DNA of 64,000 bases from an uncultured Prevotellaceae bacterium (GTDB lineage: Bacteria > Bacteroidota > Bacteroidia > Bacteroidales > Bacteroidaceae): assembly GCA_947307015.1 (NCBI GenBank), contig CAMZHV010000008.1:1-64000 (forward strand). Direction: 5' to 3'. Position 1 is the stretch's first letter. Each line of letters begins with the position of its first letter. A program made the translations under genes and the position numbers. This document shows positions 17,724 through 25,519 of the stretch, in pieces. A model generated the notes under the pieces. It had not been told where the DNA came from and did not search any database. It was given only the letters and a program-made list of their open reading frames with translations.

Positions 17724-18356
17724 CTATTCAGCGTTGAAAGTCCAGGAGCGCTTGCCGTCGTAAGTCTTGACGGTGAAGATAATGGAGTCCGCGGCAGAAC
17801 GCGTTGTGGCTACGGAGTCGAGGTCGAGGCTGAGAAAGAGGTCTGTGGTGTAGGCCTCCACATCGTTGAGCTGGTTGTGGCTCAGCGTAATGAAATAGTC
17901 GGTGCCTCCCATGCTATTCGTGGAAGTGGAGTCGCGGAAGAATCCCCATGCCTGCTGGCCGCCTTGTGTCAGCGGCAACAGGTGTAGATTGATATAGCCA
18001 CCTCCTTTCCAGATGCTTGCGATGTTTGTGGCATCGCGTCGCCGATTCTCCATGTCTGTGCAGTCGGGCAACAGGGGAATGCGTATGAAAGAATAGACGC
18101 GTGCTGTCGTCTCATCATCCTTGACATAACTGCAGAGGAAACGCCAACGGACATTGGGTGATGGCCCTTTGACTGCGTTGGACATCTGAAAAGTGCGGCC
18201 TTCGTCGGTTGTGAAGGAGGTAAATATGCTCTGAGCATCACTTGAGGACATCACCATTTCAGTGATGAGATTGGGATATGGCTCGTCGTCCTTAGCGCAT
18301 GAGACGAGGGCAAAGAGGGCTGCGAGGCACAGGCAAAGGGATACTTTATTTTTCAC
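17724..18356 (-). CDS. NigD-like lipoprotein
   Basis: A lipoprotein signal with Cys at residue 20 (LFALVSCAKDDEP) precedes a ~190-residue domain. Features recalling the NigD-like family are the WKGGGYINLHL strand, a LSHNQLNDVEAY motif and the closing strand FTVKTYDGKRSWTFN. NigD proteins are outer-membrane or periplasmic lipoproteins named from a bacteriocin locus; their function is not firmly known. The start overlaps the end of the acyltransferase gene by 11 bp, so it is translated from the same mRNA. Confidence 0.6.
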   Translation of the reverse strand: MKNKVSLCLCLAALFALVSCAKDDEPYPNLITEMVMSSSDAQSIFTSFTTDEGRTFQMSNAVKGPSPNVRWRFLCSYVKDDETTARVYSFIRIPLLPDCTDMENRRRDATNIASIWKGGGYINLHLLPLTQGGQQAWGFFRDSTSTNSMGGTDYFITLSHNQLNDVEAYTTDLFLSLDLDSVATTRSAADSIIFTVKTYDGKRSWTFNAE

Positions 18357-19584
18357 TTTTTACTTTATTGAAGACGGGATTGGCGTACATCGTGACGATA
18401 CGGTCGCGCAAGAAGGTGATGTCGGGTGTTACGTTCTGGGCTTGCAGGCCCTGTGCAGCCATCTCCACACGTTGTTGGAGATAGGTCTCGAAAGCAGCAC
18501 GATCCTTGGCAGTATAATGGTCTGTAAAGCTGTCCTCGCTTGTCAGTATATGAGCGGCCACATAGTTTCCGGGGTAGAGGCGATAGGACTGGTGAATCTC
18601 ATTGTCAATGCGCTGAGCTACAGCTTGGAAGAACGCTTTCTCCGGCAGGTCAGACAAGCTCCCTATCCACTCATTTACCGGGCATCCGGTCTGATAGTGG
18701 ACATGACCCTTCTGTCCGAAGATGCCCGTCTTCATGTTCTGCAAGTCGTCCTGCTTGGACTTCTTCCAGATGGGATTGTCGCGCTTCAACTGAAATTCCT
18801 GTGCCTTCAGATAGTCGCACGGGTCGAACTCATAGCTGATGGCCAAAGGTACTACGTTCAAAGCCCGGATGCTCTCTATGGCACCAGCTGTGCCTTCGTC
18901 GCCAGCGATAGCCAGCATCTTGAGGAGCGATACCTGGGTCTGGTCGCTCGAATCCTTAGCACGCCCCTCGCGCTGTGCAATCCAGATGTTTTCGTGCTTC
19001 TCAGAGATGGCGTAGTGCATATAACGACTCATGGTCTGTGAGGCTCGCAACATCTCACGCATCGGCAATGAGCGCTGCACAATGAACGCTTTGTTCAGAC
19101 GCACCAACGTCCGTATCCACGGGTAGATGAGCAAGTTGTCGCCAATGGCTATCTCGCAGGTCGTGGGGAACTTATCGTCGTGGAGCATCACGTCGAGGAT
19201 TGCACTGTCGAGCACAATATCACGATGGTTGCTCAAAAACGTGTAGCGTTCAGGTCCGGGAGCTATGCCTGGATGGGCAAAGGAGTAGCCCGTAGAGCAG
19301 CGGCGCAGGATATGCTTCACTAATGGTTTCATGAAGCGCAACTGGAAGCCTAAAGTGGAATTGATGCCCGCCGTGGCCAGACGCAGTATGCCTCGACTCA
19401 CACCCAAGGGTAAGAAGGGTACAAAACCTTTCAGAATGTGCGAGAACTGGCGGTCGTGGAGCAGACTGTCGATGGCACCGCGAACCTCATCGTCGTTGTA
19501 GGGGCGAATAGCATCAAAAGACTCTTCCCCCGCACTATCTATAAGGGAAAGTTCTGTGTCTTTTGCTAAATGCATCTCTTCCAT
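18346..19584 (-). CDS. Acyltransferase of the PlsC/1-acylglycerol-phosphate type
   Basis: The enzyme probably transfers an acyl chain to a glycerophosphate-type or ornithine-type acceptor at the inner membrane. The 412-residue protein shows the acyltransferase motif NHRDIVLDS (HxxxxD) and the second motif REGRAKD near the centre. A hydrophobic stretch FVPFLPLGVSRGILRLA precedes them. It is longer than typical PlsC (~240 aa), resembling larger Bacteroidota members. Residues ~7-22 (LAKDTELSLIDSAGEES) are the translation of a decayed copy of the type-A palindromic repeat and parallel LAKDIAPSLLGRAGGES in the neighbouring Ddl. It is in a run with ddl, rluD and the PASTA gene. Confidence 0.8.
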   Translation of the reverse strand: MEEMHLAKDTELSLIDSAGEESFDAIRPYNDDEVRGAIDSLLHDRQFSHILKGFVPFLPLGVSRGILRLATAGINSTLGFQLRFMKPLVKHILRRCSTGYSFAHPGIAPGPERYTFLSNHRDIVLDSAILDVMLHDDKFPTTCEIAIGDNLLIYPWIRTLVRLNKAFIVQRSLPMREMLRASQTMSRYMHYAISEKHENIWIAQREGRAKDSSDQTQVSLLKMLAIAGDEGTAGAIESIRALNVVPLAISYEFDPCDYLKAQEFQLKRDNPIWKKSKQDDLQNMKTGIFGQKGHVHYQTGCPVNEWIGSLSDLPEKAFFQAVAQRIDNEIHQSYRLYPGNYVAAHILTSEDSFTDHYTAKDRAAFETYLQQRVEMAAQGLQAQNVTPDITFLRDRIVTMYANPVFNKVKSEK

Positions 19585-19655
19585 ATCAAATCATTATATA
19601 CTGTTCTTGAACGGTCATTACTCAACTCCCTATAGGGAAGGGCAGTGGGTGAGTC
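19520..19655. repeat. Bipartite palindromic unit at the ddl / acyltransferase junction
   Basis: The left element 19520-19565 (GACTCTTCCCCCGC, decayed hairpin) encodes the acyltransferase N-terminus. The right element 19619-19655 (CTCCCtataGGGAaGG, then GGGTGAGTC) ends at the ddl stop codon. The tags face outward. Confidence 0.7.
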
Positions 19656-20728
19656 TATAGCTTATCCTCAATGATCTCCGTCAGAACATCCTTGATGTCG
19701 AGTCCTGCAGCGCGAACCTGCTGGGGGATGAAGCTGGTGGCAGTCATGCCAGGAGTAGTGTTGATTTCGAGCATATTGATGCGGTCGTGCTCACGTCCTT
19801 CGTCGTCCTTGACCTTCGTGACGATGTAGTCGATGCGGATGATGCCCGAACAGCCGAGGATGTCGTAGATAGCGGAAGTGAGATTCTGCACGCGTTCGCG
19901 CAGGTCCTCGGAGATGCGGGCGGGTGTAATCTCATCGACCGAGCCGTTGTATTTGGCATCGTAGTCGAAAAACTCGTTGTGCGTGACCACCTCGGTGACG
20001 GGGAATACATGGTCACCAGCCGCTGTCTTGTAGCATCCGCAGGTCAGTTCAGTGCCGGGCATGAAAGCCTCCACCATCACCTCGTCGCTCTCGTGCATGG
20101 CCAGGGCTATGGCGGGTCGCAACTGTTCGAGCGTCTTTACCTTGGTGACACCAAAGCTAGAACCGCCAGCATTGGGCTTGACAAAGCAGGGCAAGCCGAT
20201 GTGCTGGAGAATCTCGTCGTCGGTGACGAGGTCTTCGTTGCCCTTACGCACGACGAGGCTCTCGGAAACGCTCACGCCAAAACATTTCAAATACTGATTC
20301 AACGTGAACTTGTTGAATGTCATGGCTTCTACGAGTACGCCACTGGTGGAGTAGGGCATACGGATAAGGTCGAAGTAACCTTGTAGGATGCCGTCCTCGC
20401 CGGGTGTGCCGTGAATGGTGATATAAGCGAAATCGGGCTTCACGGTGCGGCGTCCGACTTTGAAAGAGAAGTCCTCGCGGCTCACTGTCGCGCGTTTGCC
20501 GTTGGAGAGGAGTGCTTCCCAGCGCGTGCCAGTCAGTTCGATGACAAAAGGTTCGAAGCGTTCTTTGTCGATGAAACTGTATATTCCTTCGGCACTGCGT
20601 AGGCTCACACCATGTTCTGAACTGTCGCCACCACAAACGATGGCTACTATAGGACGGCCAGACTCTCCCCCCGCCCTCCCTAAAAGGGAGGGAGCGATAT
20701 CTTTTGCTAATTGTTTCTCTTTTCTCAT
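19655..20728 (-). CDS. ddl: D-alanine--D-alanine ligase
   Basis: Ddl joins two D-alanines with ATP to make the terminal dipeptide of peptidoglycan precursors in the cytoplasm. The ATP-grasp fold is visible: CGGDSSEHGVS near residue 33, KPNAGGSSFGVTKV in the ATP loop, EVMVEAFMPGTELTCG, and the metal-binding end EINTTPGMT. The first ~25 residues are not part of the family: MRKEKQLAKD is followed by IAPSLLGRAGGES, encoded by the palindromic element at 20661-20697. The enzyme core starts at RPIVAIVCGG. Its neighbours rluD and the PASTA protein give a cell-envelope context. Confidence 0.95.
   Translation of the reverse strand: MRKEKQLAKDIAPSLLGRAGGESGRPIVAIVCGGDSSEHGVSLRSAEGIYSFIDKERFEPFVIELTGTRWEALLSNGKRATVSREDFSFKVGRRTVKPDFAYITIHGTPGEDGILQGYFDLIRMPYSTSGVLVEAMTFNKFTLNQYLKCFGVSVSESLVVRKGNEDLVTDDEILQHIGLPCFVKPNAGGSSFGVTKVKTLEQLRPAIALAMHESDEVMVEAFMPGTELTCGCYKTAAGDHVFPVTEVVTHNEFFDYDAKYNGSVDEITPARISEDLRERVQNLTSAIYDILGCSGIIRIDYIVTKVKDDEGREHDRINMLEINTTPGMTATSFIPQQVRAAGLDIKDVLTEIIEDKL
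20661..20697. repeat. Type-A palindromic element in the 5' end of ddl
   Basis: GACTCTCCCCCCGCCC leads into a hairpin CCCTCCCT aaa AGGGAGGG and AGCG. It is in frame in ddl and encodes SLLGRAGGES. Confidence 0.9.
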
Positions 20729-20771
20729 TATATAATTAAGGTATAGTTTGTAATCTTTACATAAAGGTAAC

Positions 20772-20848
20772 CACCCTCACCCTAAAGGAAAGGCTACGGG
20801 TAGGCGAGCCCCGCTCGGGAATGCGGGGAGGGGGACAGCGTCTTCCAT
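20772..20848. repeat. Degenerate palindromic sequence at the rluD stop
   Basis: CACCCTCACCCTAAAGG, a G-rich run and CCCCGCTCGGGAATGCGGGG lie across the rluD stop at 20794. They encode the last residues SPSPHSRAGLAYP, which are absent from the family. It probably forms the outer half of the unit that begins at 20661. Confidence 0.55.
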
Positions 20849-21915
20849 TTATTTAATAATGCTGTCAGGTCTTGGGGTAGCGGGCTCTCAAAAAACATCT
20901 CTTCTTTTGTGCGGGGATGCACGAAGCCAAGGGTGCGGGCATGGAGGGCCTGGCGCGGGCAGATCTCGAAAGCATTGCGGACGAAAGCTTTGTAGGAGGC
21001 TGTGGGCTGTCCGCGCAGGATCTCGAAGCCGCCGTAGCGTTCGTCGGCGAAGAGGGGATGTCCGATGTGCTTCATGTGCGCCCGGATCTGATGCGTACGT
21101 CCCGTCTCTAAAACACATTCTACCCATGTGACGGGTCCGAAGGCCTCGAGGATGCGCCAGTGTGTGACGGCGGGCTTGCCCATTTCACTCTCCGGTGGCA
21201 GTACTGTCATGCGCTGACGGTCGCGCGGGTCACGAGCGATATTGCCCTCTATGCGTCCCTCCGTTGTGTCGAAGCTGCCCCACACGAGGGCATTGTACTG
21301 GCGGCGTGTCGTCTTGACGAAGAACTGATGGCAGAGGTGTGTCTTTGCCTCAGGTGTTTTCGCAACAACAAGCAGTCCGCTGGTGTCCTTGTCGATGCGG
21401 TGAACGAGACCCACGCTTGGGTCGTTGGGGTTATAACGCGGGTTGTCGCGCAGGTGCCAGGCCAATGCGTTGACCAATGTCCCCGAGTAGTTGCCTACAC
21501 CTGGATGCACGACCATGCCTGCGTTTTTGTTTACGACGAGCAGGTCATCGTCCTCATAGACAATGTCGAGGGGTATGTCCTCGGCGGTGACCTCCGTCTC
21601 TAAACGCGGATGGTCGAGCATGAGCGTAACCACATCCAGTGGTTTTACGCGGTAGTTGCTCTTGACGGGTCGGTCGTTGACATGTATGCATCCCGCTTCA
21701 GCAGCGCGTTGGATGCGTGCGCGGCTGGTGTCGCGCAGGTGCTCCATGAGGAACTTGTCTACGCGCAGGAGTGTCTGCCCTTTGTCGGCTACAACACGAC
21801 GGTGTTCGTAGAGCGTGCCGTCAAGAGCTGCTTCCAGGCCTTCATCGTCGAGCTCCAGTGCCTCGTCGTCGCCTGCCAAGAACTCATCTTCGTTCTGCCG
21901 ACCGTTGTCCATCAT
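20794..21915 (-). CDS. rluD: RluD-family 23S rRNA pseudouridine synthase
   Basis: The protein isomerises specific uridines of 23S rRNA to pseudouridine. It has an N-terminal S4 RNA-binding domain (RVDKFLMEHLRDTSRARIQ, residues ~55-75) and the RluA-type catalytic domain with HRIDKDTSGLLVVAK, where the Asp is the catalytic residue. GRTHQIRAHMKHIGHP follows near residue 285. An acidic extension of ~45 residues precedes the S4 domain. The C-terminal residues after TALLNKWKTL are encoded by repeat sequence. The start overlaps the PASTA gene stop by 4 bp (ATGA), indicating translational coupling. Confidence 0.93.
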   Translation of the reverse strand: MMDNGRQNEDEFLAGDDEALELDDEGLEAALDGTLYEHRRVVADKGQTLLRVDKFLMEHLRDTSRARIQRAAEAGCIHVNDRPVKSNYRVKPLDVVTLMLDHPRLETEVTAEDIPLDIVYEDDDLLVVNKNAGMVVHPGVGNYSGTLVNALAWHLRDNPRYNPNDPSVGLVHRIDKDTSGLLVVAKTPEAKTHLCHQFFVKTTRRQYNALVWGSFDTTEGRIEGNIARDPRDRQRMTVLPPESEMGKPAVTHWRILEAFGPVTWVECVLETGRTHQIRAHMKHIGHPLFADERYGGFEILRGQPTASYKAFVRNAFEICPRQALHARTLGFVHPRTKEEMFFESPLPQDLTALLNKWKTLSPSPHSRAGLAYP

Positions 21916-22550
21916 TCTGTGAAGTACTCGTCAAGTCCGAGTGTCGTCTCTTCTTCTTCGGTCTTATCATCAAGGTCGTCGAGGAGCTCCTCTTCAGCTT
22001 CGGTGGACGACGTGTTACCGACTTGGAGAATCAAAGGAACATCGGTAGGCACCTGCTCTCCGGCATAGACATAATGTCCGTTACACTTGACGGCATAGAC
22101 CCAATCCTTGTCGCCTGAGATATGCTCCACTGGTCCGAGACGGAAGCCCATTGCTGTAAGCTTGGCTTGTGCTTCACGCAGCGAGCTGTTGTCGGCGATG
22201 TCAGGCAGTGCCCTTGTCGGCGAGTTCGCACTGTTGATGGTGAGGAATATCTGTCGCCCGACCTTAACTTTCGTACCGGCTTCGGGCTGTTGGACCAGGA
22301 TACATCCTGTGGGCTTGCTCTTGTCGTAGCTTGTTTCGGCCTTGACCATGACGAGCCCCAGCTTCTCAATCGTGTAGCGTGCATCGCTTTCTTGCATACC
22401 CACGATGCTGGGTACCTCGACAGCCTCGCCGTGATGTGTGTACATGCCGATGGCCTTAAGTGCCAGCAGGCATAGCACGAAAGCCACGACGACCATGGCC
22501 AGGAGGTTGCCCCATACGAGTGGGCTGAACAGTTTCTTGAAGAATCCCAT
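21912..22550 (-). CDS. PASTA-domain membrane protein
   Basis: An N-terminal membrane anchor (VWGNLLAMVVVAFVLCLLALKAIG) is followed by PASTA repeats at residues ~42-180 (VEVPSIVGMQESDARYTIEKLGL, GCILVQQPEAGTKVKVGRQIFLTI, ALPDIADNSSLREAQAKLTAMGF). The tail is highly acidic (EAEEELLDDLDDKTEEEE). PASTA domains bind peptidoglycan fragments or transpeptidase partners; here no kinase or penicillin-binding domain is attached. The PASTA-rluD-ddl order places it in cell-wall growth. Confidence 0.85.
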   Translation of the reverse strand: MGFFKKLFSPLVWGNLLAMVVVAFVLCLLALKAIGMYTHHGEAVEVPSIVGMQESDARYTIEKLGLVMVKAETSYDKSKPTGCILVQQPEAGTKVKVGRQIFLTINSANSPTRALPDIADNSSLREAQAKLTAMGFRLGPVEHISGDKDWVYAVKCNGHYVYAGEQVPTDVPLILQVGNTSSTEAEEELLDDLDDKTEEEETTLGLDEYFTE

Positions 22551-22574
22551 TGCTGCGGAGTTGCGGTATGACGT

Positions 22575-22690
22575 AAAAAAGGAACTATCTTAACGAATTA
22601 ACACGTTAACCGACTAACAAGTTAACAGGCCCCGAGGCACTCATCTTGTCAGTCTGTTAACGTGTTAACGTTGTAACGTGTTAACGTGAG
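22575..22690. repeat. GTTAAC word repeats downstream of rpmH
   Basis: The 140-bp gap between rpmH and the PASTA gene holds many copies of TTAAC/GTTAA words, partly as inverted arms (GACTAACAAGTTAACAG against CTGTTAACGTGTTAACG). It could fold after rpmH as a terminator. This is one of several word-like repeat tracts in the window. Confidence 0.6.
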
Positions 22691-22691
22691 C

Positions 22692-22847
22692 TTACTTCCC
22701 GTGACGCTCGTCCGAGACGGTGAGCTTCTTGCGTCCCTTGGCACGACGTGCAGCGAGCACGCGGCGGCCATTGGCTGTCAACATACGTTCACGGAAACCG
22801 TGCTTGTTTTTTCTCTTGCGATTGTGGGGTTGAAATGTTCTTTTCAT
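22692..22847 (-). CDS. rpmH: 50S ribosomal protein L34
   Basis: The 51-residue product begins [19 protein letters not shown] and contains [20 protein letters not shown], the invariant L34 signature; residues 46-51 (DERHGK) are a short tail. It is a structural protein of the large ribosomal subunit near the peptide exit tunnel. A TACTTTTG -7 box lies at 22895-22902 on the minus strand. In this organism it is followed by a cell-wall gene cluster rather than rnpA. Confidence 0.95.
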   Translation of the reverse strand: MKRTFQPHNRKRKNKHGFRERMLTANGRRVLAARRAKGRKKLTVSDERHGK

Positions 22848-22940
22848 TGCTATATATCTTTATATATTTGTAGCGATAGTGGGCTAACGGGCTGCAAAAG
22901 TAGATACTTTTTTTCATTCTCGCAAGATTTTCCCGAAACT

Positions 22941-22973
22941 TTTGCTCATTTTCGCTTATTTTCATTACCTTTG
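22941..22973 (+). promoter_or_regulatory. Promoter of efp
   Basis: TTTG at 22941-22944 and TACCTTTG at 22966-22973 with a 21-nt spacer match the Bacteroidota -33/-7 consensus. Transcription should start near 22980. Confidence 0.75.
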
Positions 22974-23043
22974 CACCCGATTTCGAGAGGAAACACTCTT
23001 TATTCAATGTCCAATATTCATTTTTCATTATAAAATAGAACCT

Positions 23044-23610
23044 ATGATTAACTCCCAAGACATCAAGAAGGGCACCTGCATCCGCATGGATGGCAAGCTC
23101 TATTTCTGCATCGATTTCCTGCATGTGAAACCCGGTAAGGGCAACACCATCATGCGTACCACACTGAAGGATGTGGTCAGCGGCAATGTGCTGGAGCGCC
23201 GCTTCAACATCGGCGAGAAGCTCGAGGACGTCCGCGTCGAGCGTCGCAGCTACCAGTTCCTCTATCTTGAGGGCGATGACTACATCTTCATGAACAACGA
23301 GACCTTCGAGCAGATTCCTATTGCCAAGGATCTCATCAACGGCGTCGCATTCATGAAGGAAGGCGAGAATGTCGAAGTTGTCACTGACGCCTCCACCGAG
23401 ACCGTCCTGTATGCTGACGTGCCTGTAAAGGTTAAGCTGGCCATCACTTGGACAGAGCCTGGCCTCAAGGGTGACACCGCCACTAACACGCTGAAGCCTG
23501 CCCGCGTGGAGACAGGCGCCGAGATCCGCGTGCCTCTCTTCATCAATGAGGGTGAAATCGTTGAAGTCGACACCCGCGATGGCAGCTATCTTGGCCGCGT
23601 CAAGGCATAA
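23044..23610 (+). CDS. efp: Elongation factor P
   Basis: EF-P binds between the P and E sites of stalled ribosomes and helps form Pro-Pro bonds. The 188-residue protein shows three beta domains. The loop HVKPGKGNTIMRTTLKD carries the Lys that corresponds to the modified Lys34 of E. coli. The C-terminus has the family end TRDGSYLGRVKA (family: GeYvgR). The start at 23044 (MINSQDIKKGT) agrees with family length; the in-frame upstream ATG would overlap the promoter. Confidence 0.96.
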   Translation: MINSQDIKKGTCIRMDGKLYFCIDFLHVKPGKGNTIMRTTLKDVVSGNVLERRFNIGEKLEDVRVERRSYQFLYLEGDDYIFMNNETFEQIPIAKDLINGVAFMKEGENVEVVTDASTETVLYADVPVKVKLAITWTEPGLKGDTATNTLKPARVETGAEIRVPLFINEGEIVEVDTRDGSYLGRVKA

Positions 23611-23632
23611 TTTTTGAACCCACCTATATAAA

Positions 23633-23667
23633 ATATATGGGAGATGTGATTCACATCTCCCATATAT
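23633..23667. terminator. Bidirectional terminator between efp and the YraN gene
   Basis: 17-nt perfect arms ATATATGGGAGATGTGA (23633-23649) and TCACATCTCCCATATAT (23651-23667) are followed by TTTT. The right arm overlaps the last codons of the convergent YraN gene. Confidence 0.85.
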
Positions 23668-24010
23668 TTTCGTACCAGCGAATCTCTGGCGATTCGTTGG
23701 GGTCGTGAATGACGATGGCGATGGCAGAGTAGCAAACGGGCATGAGCGAGGGATGCTGTAGTTTCCACGCCATCATGGCACGCCACATCAGCGTGCGCTT
23801 CTTAGCTGTGATGGCACCTTCGGCGCTCCATTCTTCGCCATGTCGCGTCTTGACTTCCACAAAATAAAGTTTACCAGCCTGTTGGGCAATGATATCTATC
23901 TCCTTGTGCGCATGGCGCCAGTTGCGAGCCAGAATCTCAAAACCACGCTGGAGGAGAAAGTCCGTTGCCACCTCCTCACCCCATTTACCGAAGTCGTTAT
24001 GATGCGCCAT
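23651..24010 (-). CDS. YraN-family (UPF0102) endonuclease-like protein
   Basis: The 119-residue protein matches the UPF0102/YraN family, which has a Holliday-junction-resolvase-like nuclease fold. Visible motifs are GKWGEEVATDFLLQRGFEIL near the start and the putative active-site pattern KEIDIIAQQAGKLYFVEVKTR (E/D-x-ExK). The exact role in DNA metabolism is not established. Its last codons lie within the terminator hairpin shared with efp. Confidence 0.9.
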   Translation of the reverse strand: MAHHNDFGKWGEEVATDFLLQRGFEILARNWRHAHKEIDIIAQQAGKLYFVEVKTRHGEEWSAEGAITAKKRTLMWRAMMAWKLQHPSLMPVCYSAIAIVIHDPNESPEIRWYENIWEM

Positions 24011-24031
24011 TCTTTAGGATCGCTCTGGGAC

Positions 24032-25459
24032 TTAACGTGTTGTGACCTTGCGGAATGTCTTGCCGCGACGGAAGACGTAAGTTCCGGGACGAAGGTTGTT
24101 GTGCGAGGGCAGACGAATACCGCTGAGGGTGTAGGCTTCAGTGATCTCAAGAGCGGCCTGTGTGGCCTGCATGTGGGCAGCGAGTGCTAAGATAGCTTCC
24201 GTGTCGAGGGGTAGCGTGTTGACGGGTTCCATCTCGCCGGTCTCGTAGATGGCGATGACGCGGATGACGAAAGGTAAGGTGACAACGGACATTGATGCCA
24301 TACTCCAGTTCGTGATGTTCTTAGCGGGGATGACGAAGCTGCGGAGTGTGCCATCCTCAACATCAACGTAATATGTGGAGTTGTAATAGATGCGATAGCC
24401 CTTGGGGTTGGCACCTGAGGGGAGTGACCATGCTACAGGGATGTTGTAGTAGGTGACCTCTTTGTCGTTGCCGTCGCGATCTTGTTCAATAGCAAAGGTG
24501 ATGCTGATGTCACCATCGAGGCGTACATCGCTGACGCCGACTTTGGTGTTGTCGGCTAAATCGAGGGGCTCGGCAGCGGTGGCATTGCCGTTGTTTGCGA
24601 CATAGACGGTATAGGTACCATCAGTGAGCACAGGTGTTGTGAAGGTGTTGCCCGTGACAGTGTAGATCTTACCATCGACAACGATGCTGTTGGCCGTGCC
24701 TTCCCAGGTGACGACGATTGTGTTGCCGTCGCCGGCCACAGCTTGAACATTATAGGGCGCAAAAGAGACGTCGATGTCGGCGTATGCGTAGGTCGTCGTG
24801 GAGGTCACTTCGCCTTCGGGATTCTCTTCTGTGGGGGCTGATATGGTGACTTCCTTTAGAAGCAAACCTGCCTCATTGTAGGTCAGCGTAGTGATGCTGA
24901 CGAGTTCATCGTAGCTGGAGTGCTCCTCCTTGATAACGCGGTCGTCCTCGTAGGTATAGACAGTGGACTGCATGGACTTTGTATAGTCCATAGGGTTGAG
25001 GACATCAACGCGGATGAGTCGTCCTTGGTCGTCGTATGTATTCTTCCAAGGTATGGGCAGTCCAGAGCGCGAGTTGGTGATGGAGGCTCGATTGCCATGT
25101 TCGTCGTAGGTATAGGTGGTCACGCCGTTGGAACGTTCGCCGAAGAACTCCTCTTCGGTGACGAGGAGGCCAGCTTCATTGTAGGTGTAGACGTAACTGA
25201 CATCGGAGCCAGAGCCGCTGAGGTCGGTGTAGTCCTGACGCACAATCTGATTAGCATCATTGTAGGTGTAGAACTGCTGCGAAAGATCCTCAGTAAGCAA
25301 CAGGAAAGGTCGTGCCTGAGCATCGTAAAGGTAATGGGTGACGTAGGTCTCATCGCCGGAGATGGTGGTCTGGGTGACGACCTGCTCTTGGGCAAAGGAG
25401 ATGGCTGCAATGATATTGCAGCATACGAAAACAAATAAAAAACGTCGCATGATATTCAT
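24032..25459 (-). CDS. Secreted protein with YD-type repeats and sorting-type tail
   Basis: Signal peptide: RRFLFVFVCCNIIAAISFAQ. Residues ~35-210 contain about seven short repeats with YTYNDANQIVRQDYTD-like sequences, related to YD/RHS repeats (Y-x-Y-D/N-E-x-G). FN3-like beta domains follow (IVVTWEGTANSIVVDGKIYT and RVIAIYETGE). The end ITEAYTLSGIRLPSHNN, then GTYVFRRGKTFRKVTTR, looks like a short T9SS-type sorting tail. It is the last gene of the SusC/SusD run but may be only co-oriented. Function unknown; it is likely a surface protein. No toxin domain is present. Confidence 0.7.
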   Translation of the reverse strand: MNIMRRFLFVFVCCNIIAAISFAQEQVVTQTTISGDETYVTHYLYDAQARPFLLLTEDLSQQFYTYNDANQIVRQDYTDLSGSGSDVSYVYTYNEAGLLVTEEEFFGERSNGVTTYTYDEHGNRASITNSRSGLPIPWKNTYDDQGRLIRVDVLNPMDYTKSMQSTVYTYEDDRVIKEEHSSYDELVSITTLTYNEAGLLLKEVTISAPTEENPEGEVTSTTTYAYADIDVSFAPYNVQAVAGDGNTIVVTWEGTANSIVVDGKIYTVTGNTFTTPVLTDGTYTVYVANNGNATAAEPLDLADNTKVGVSDVRLDGDISITFAIEQDRDGNDKEVTYYNIPVAWSLPSGANPKGYRIYYNSTYYVDVEDGTLRSFVIPAKNITNWSMASMSVVTLPFVIRVIAIYETGEMEPVNTLPLDTEAILALAAHMQATQAALEITEAYTLSGIRLPSHNNLRPGTYVFRRGKTFRKVTTR

Positions 25460-25492
25460 TTTAATATTCTTTACTTTTCATTATTCACTTCG

Positions 25493-25519
25493 TCCCCCTT
25501 GGGGGATCACAGGGGGCTA
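25493..25519. repeat. Type-C palindromic element at the stop of the thioredoxin-like gene
   Basis: TCCCCCttGGGGGA plus TCACAGGGGGCTA. The final CTA is the (minus-strand TAG) stop codon of the gene at 25517. Confidence 0.75.

Noticed and set aside
22575-22690. Possible CRISPR array from recurring TTAACACGTTAAC words
   Set aside because: Units are short, irregular and without spacers of constant length; no cas gene is present.
24032-25459. YD-repeat protein as an RHS toxin
   Set aside because: Only a few short repeats, no core-end motif and no C-terminal toxin domain; it ends in a sorting-type tail.
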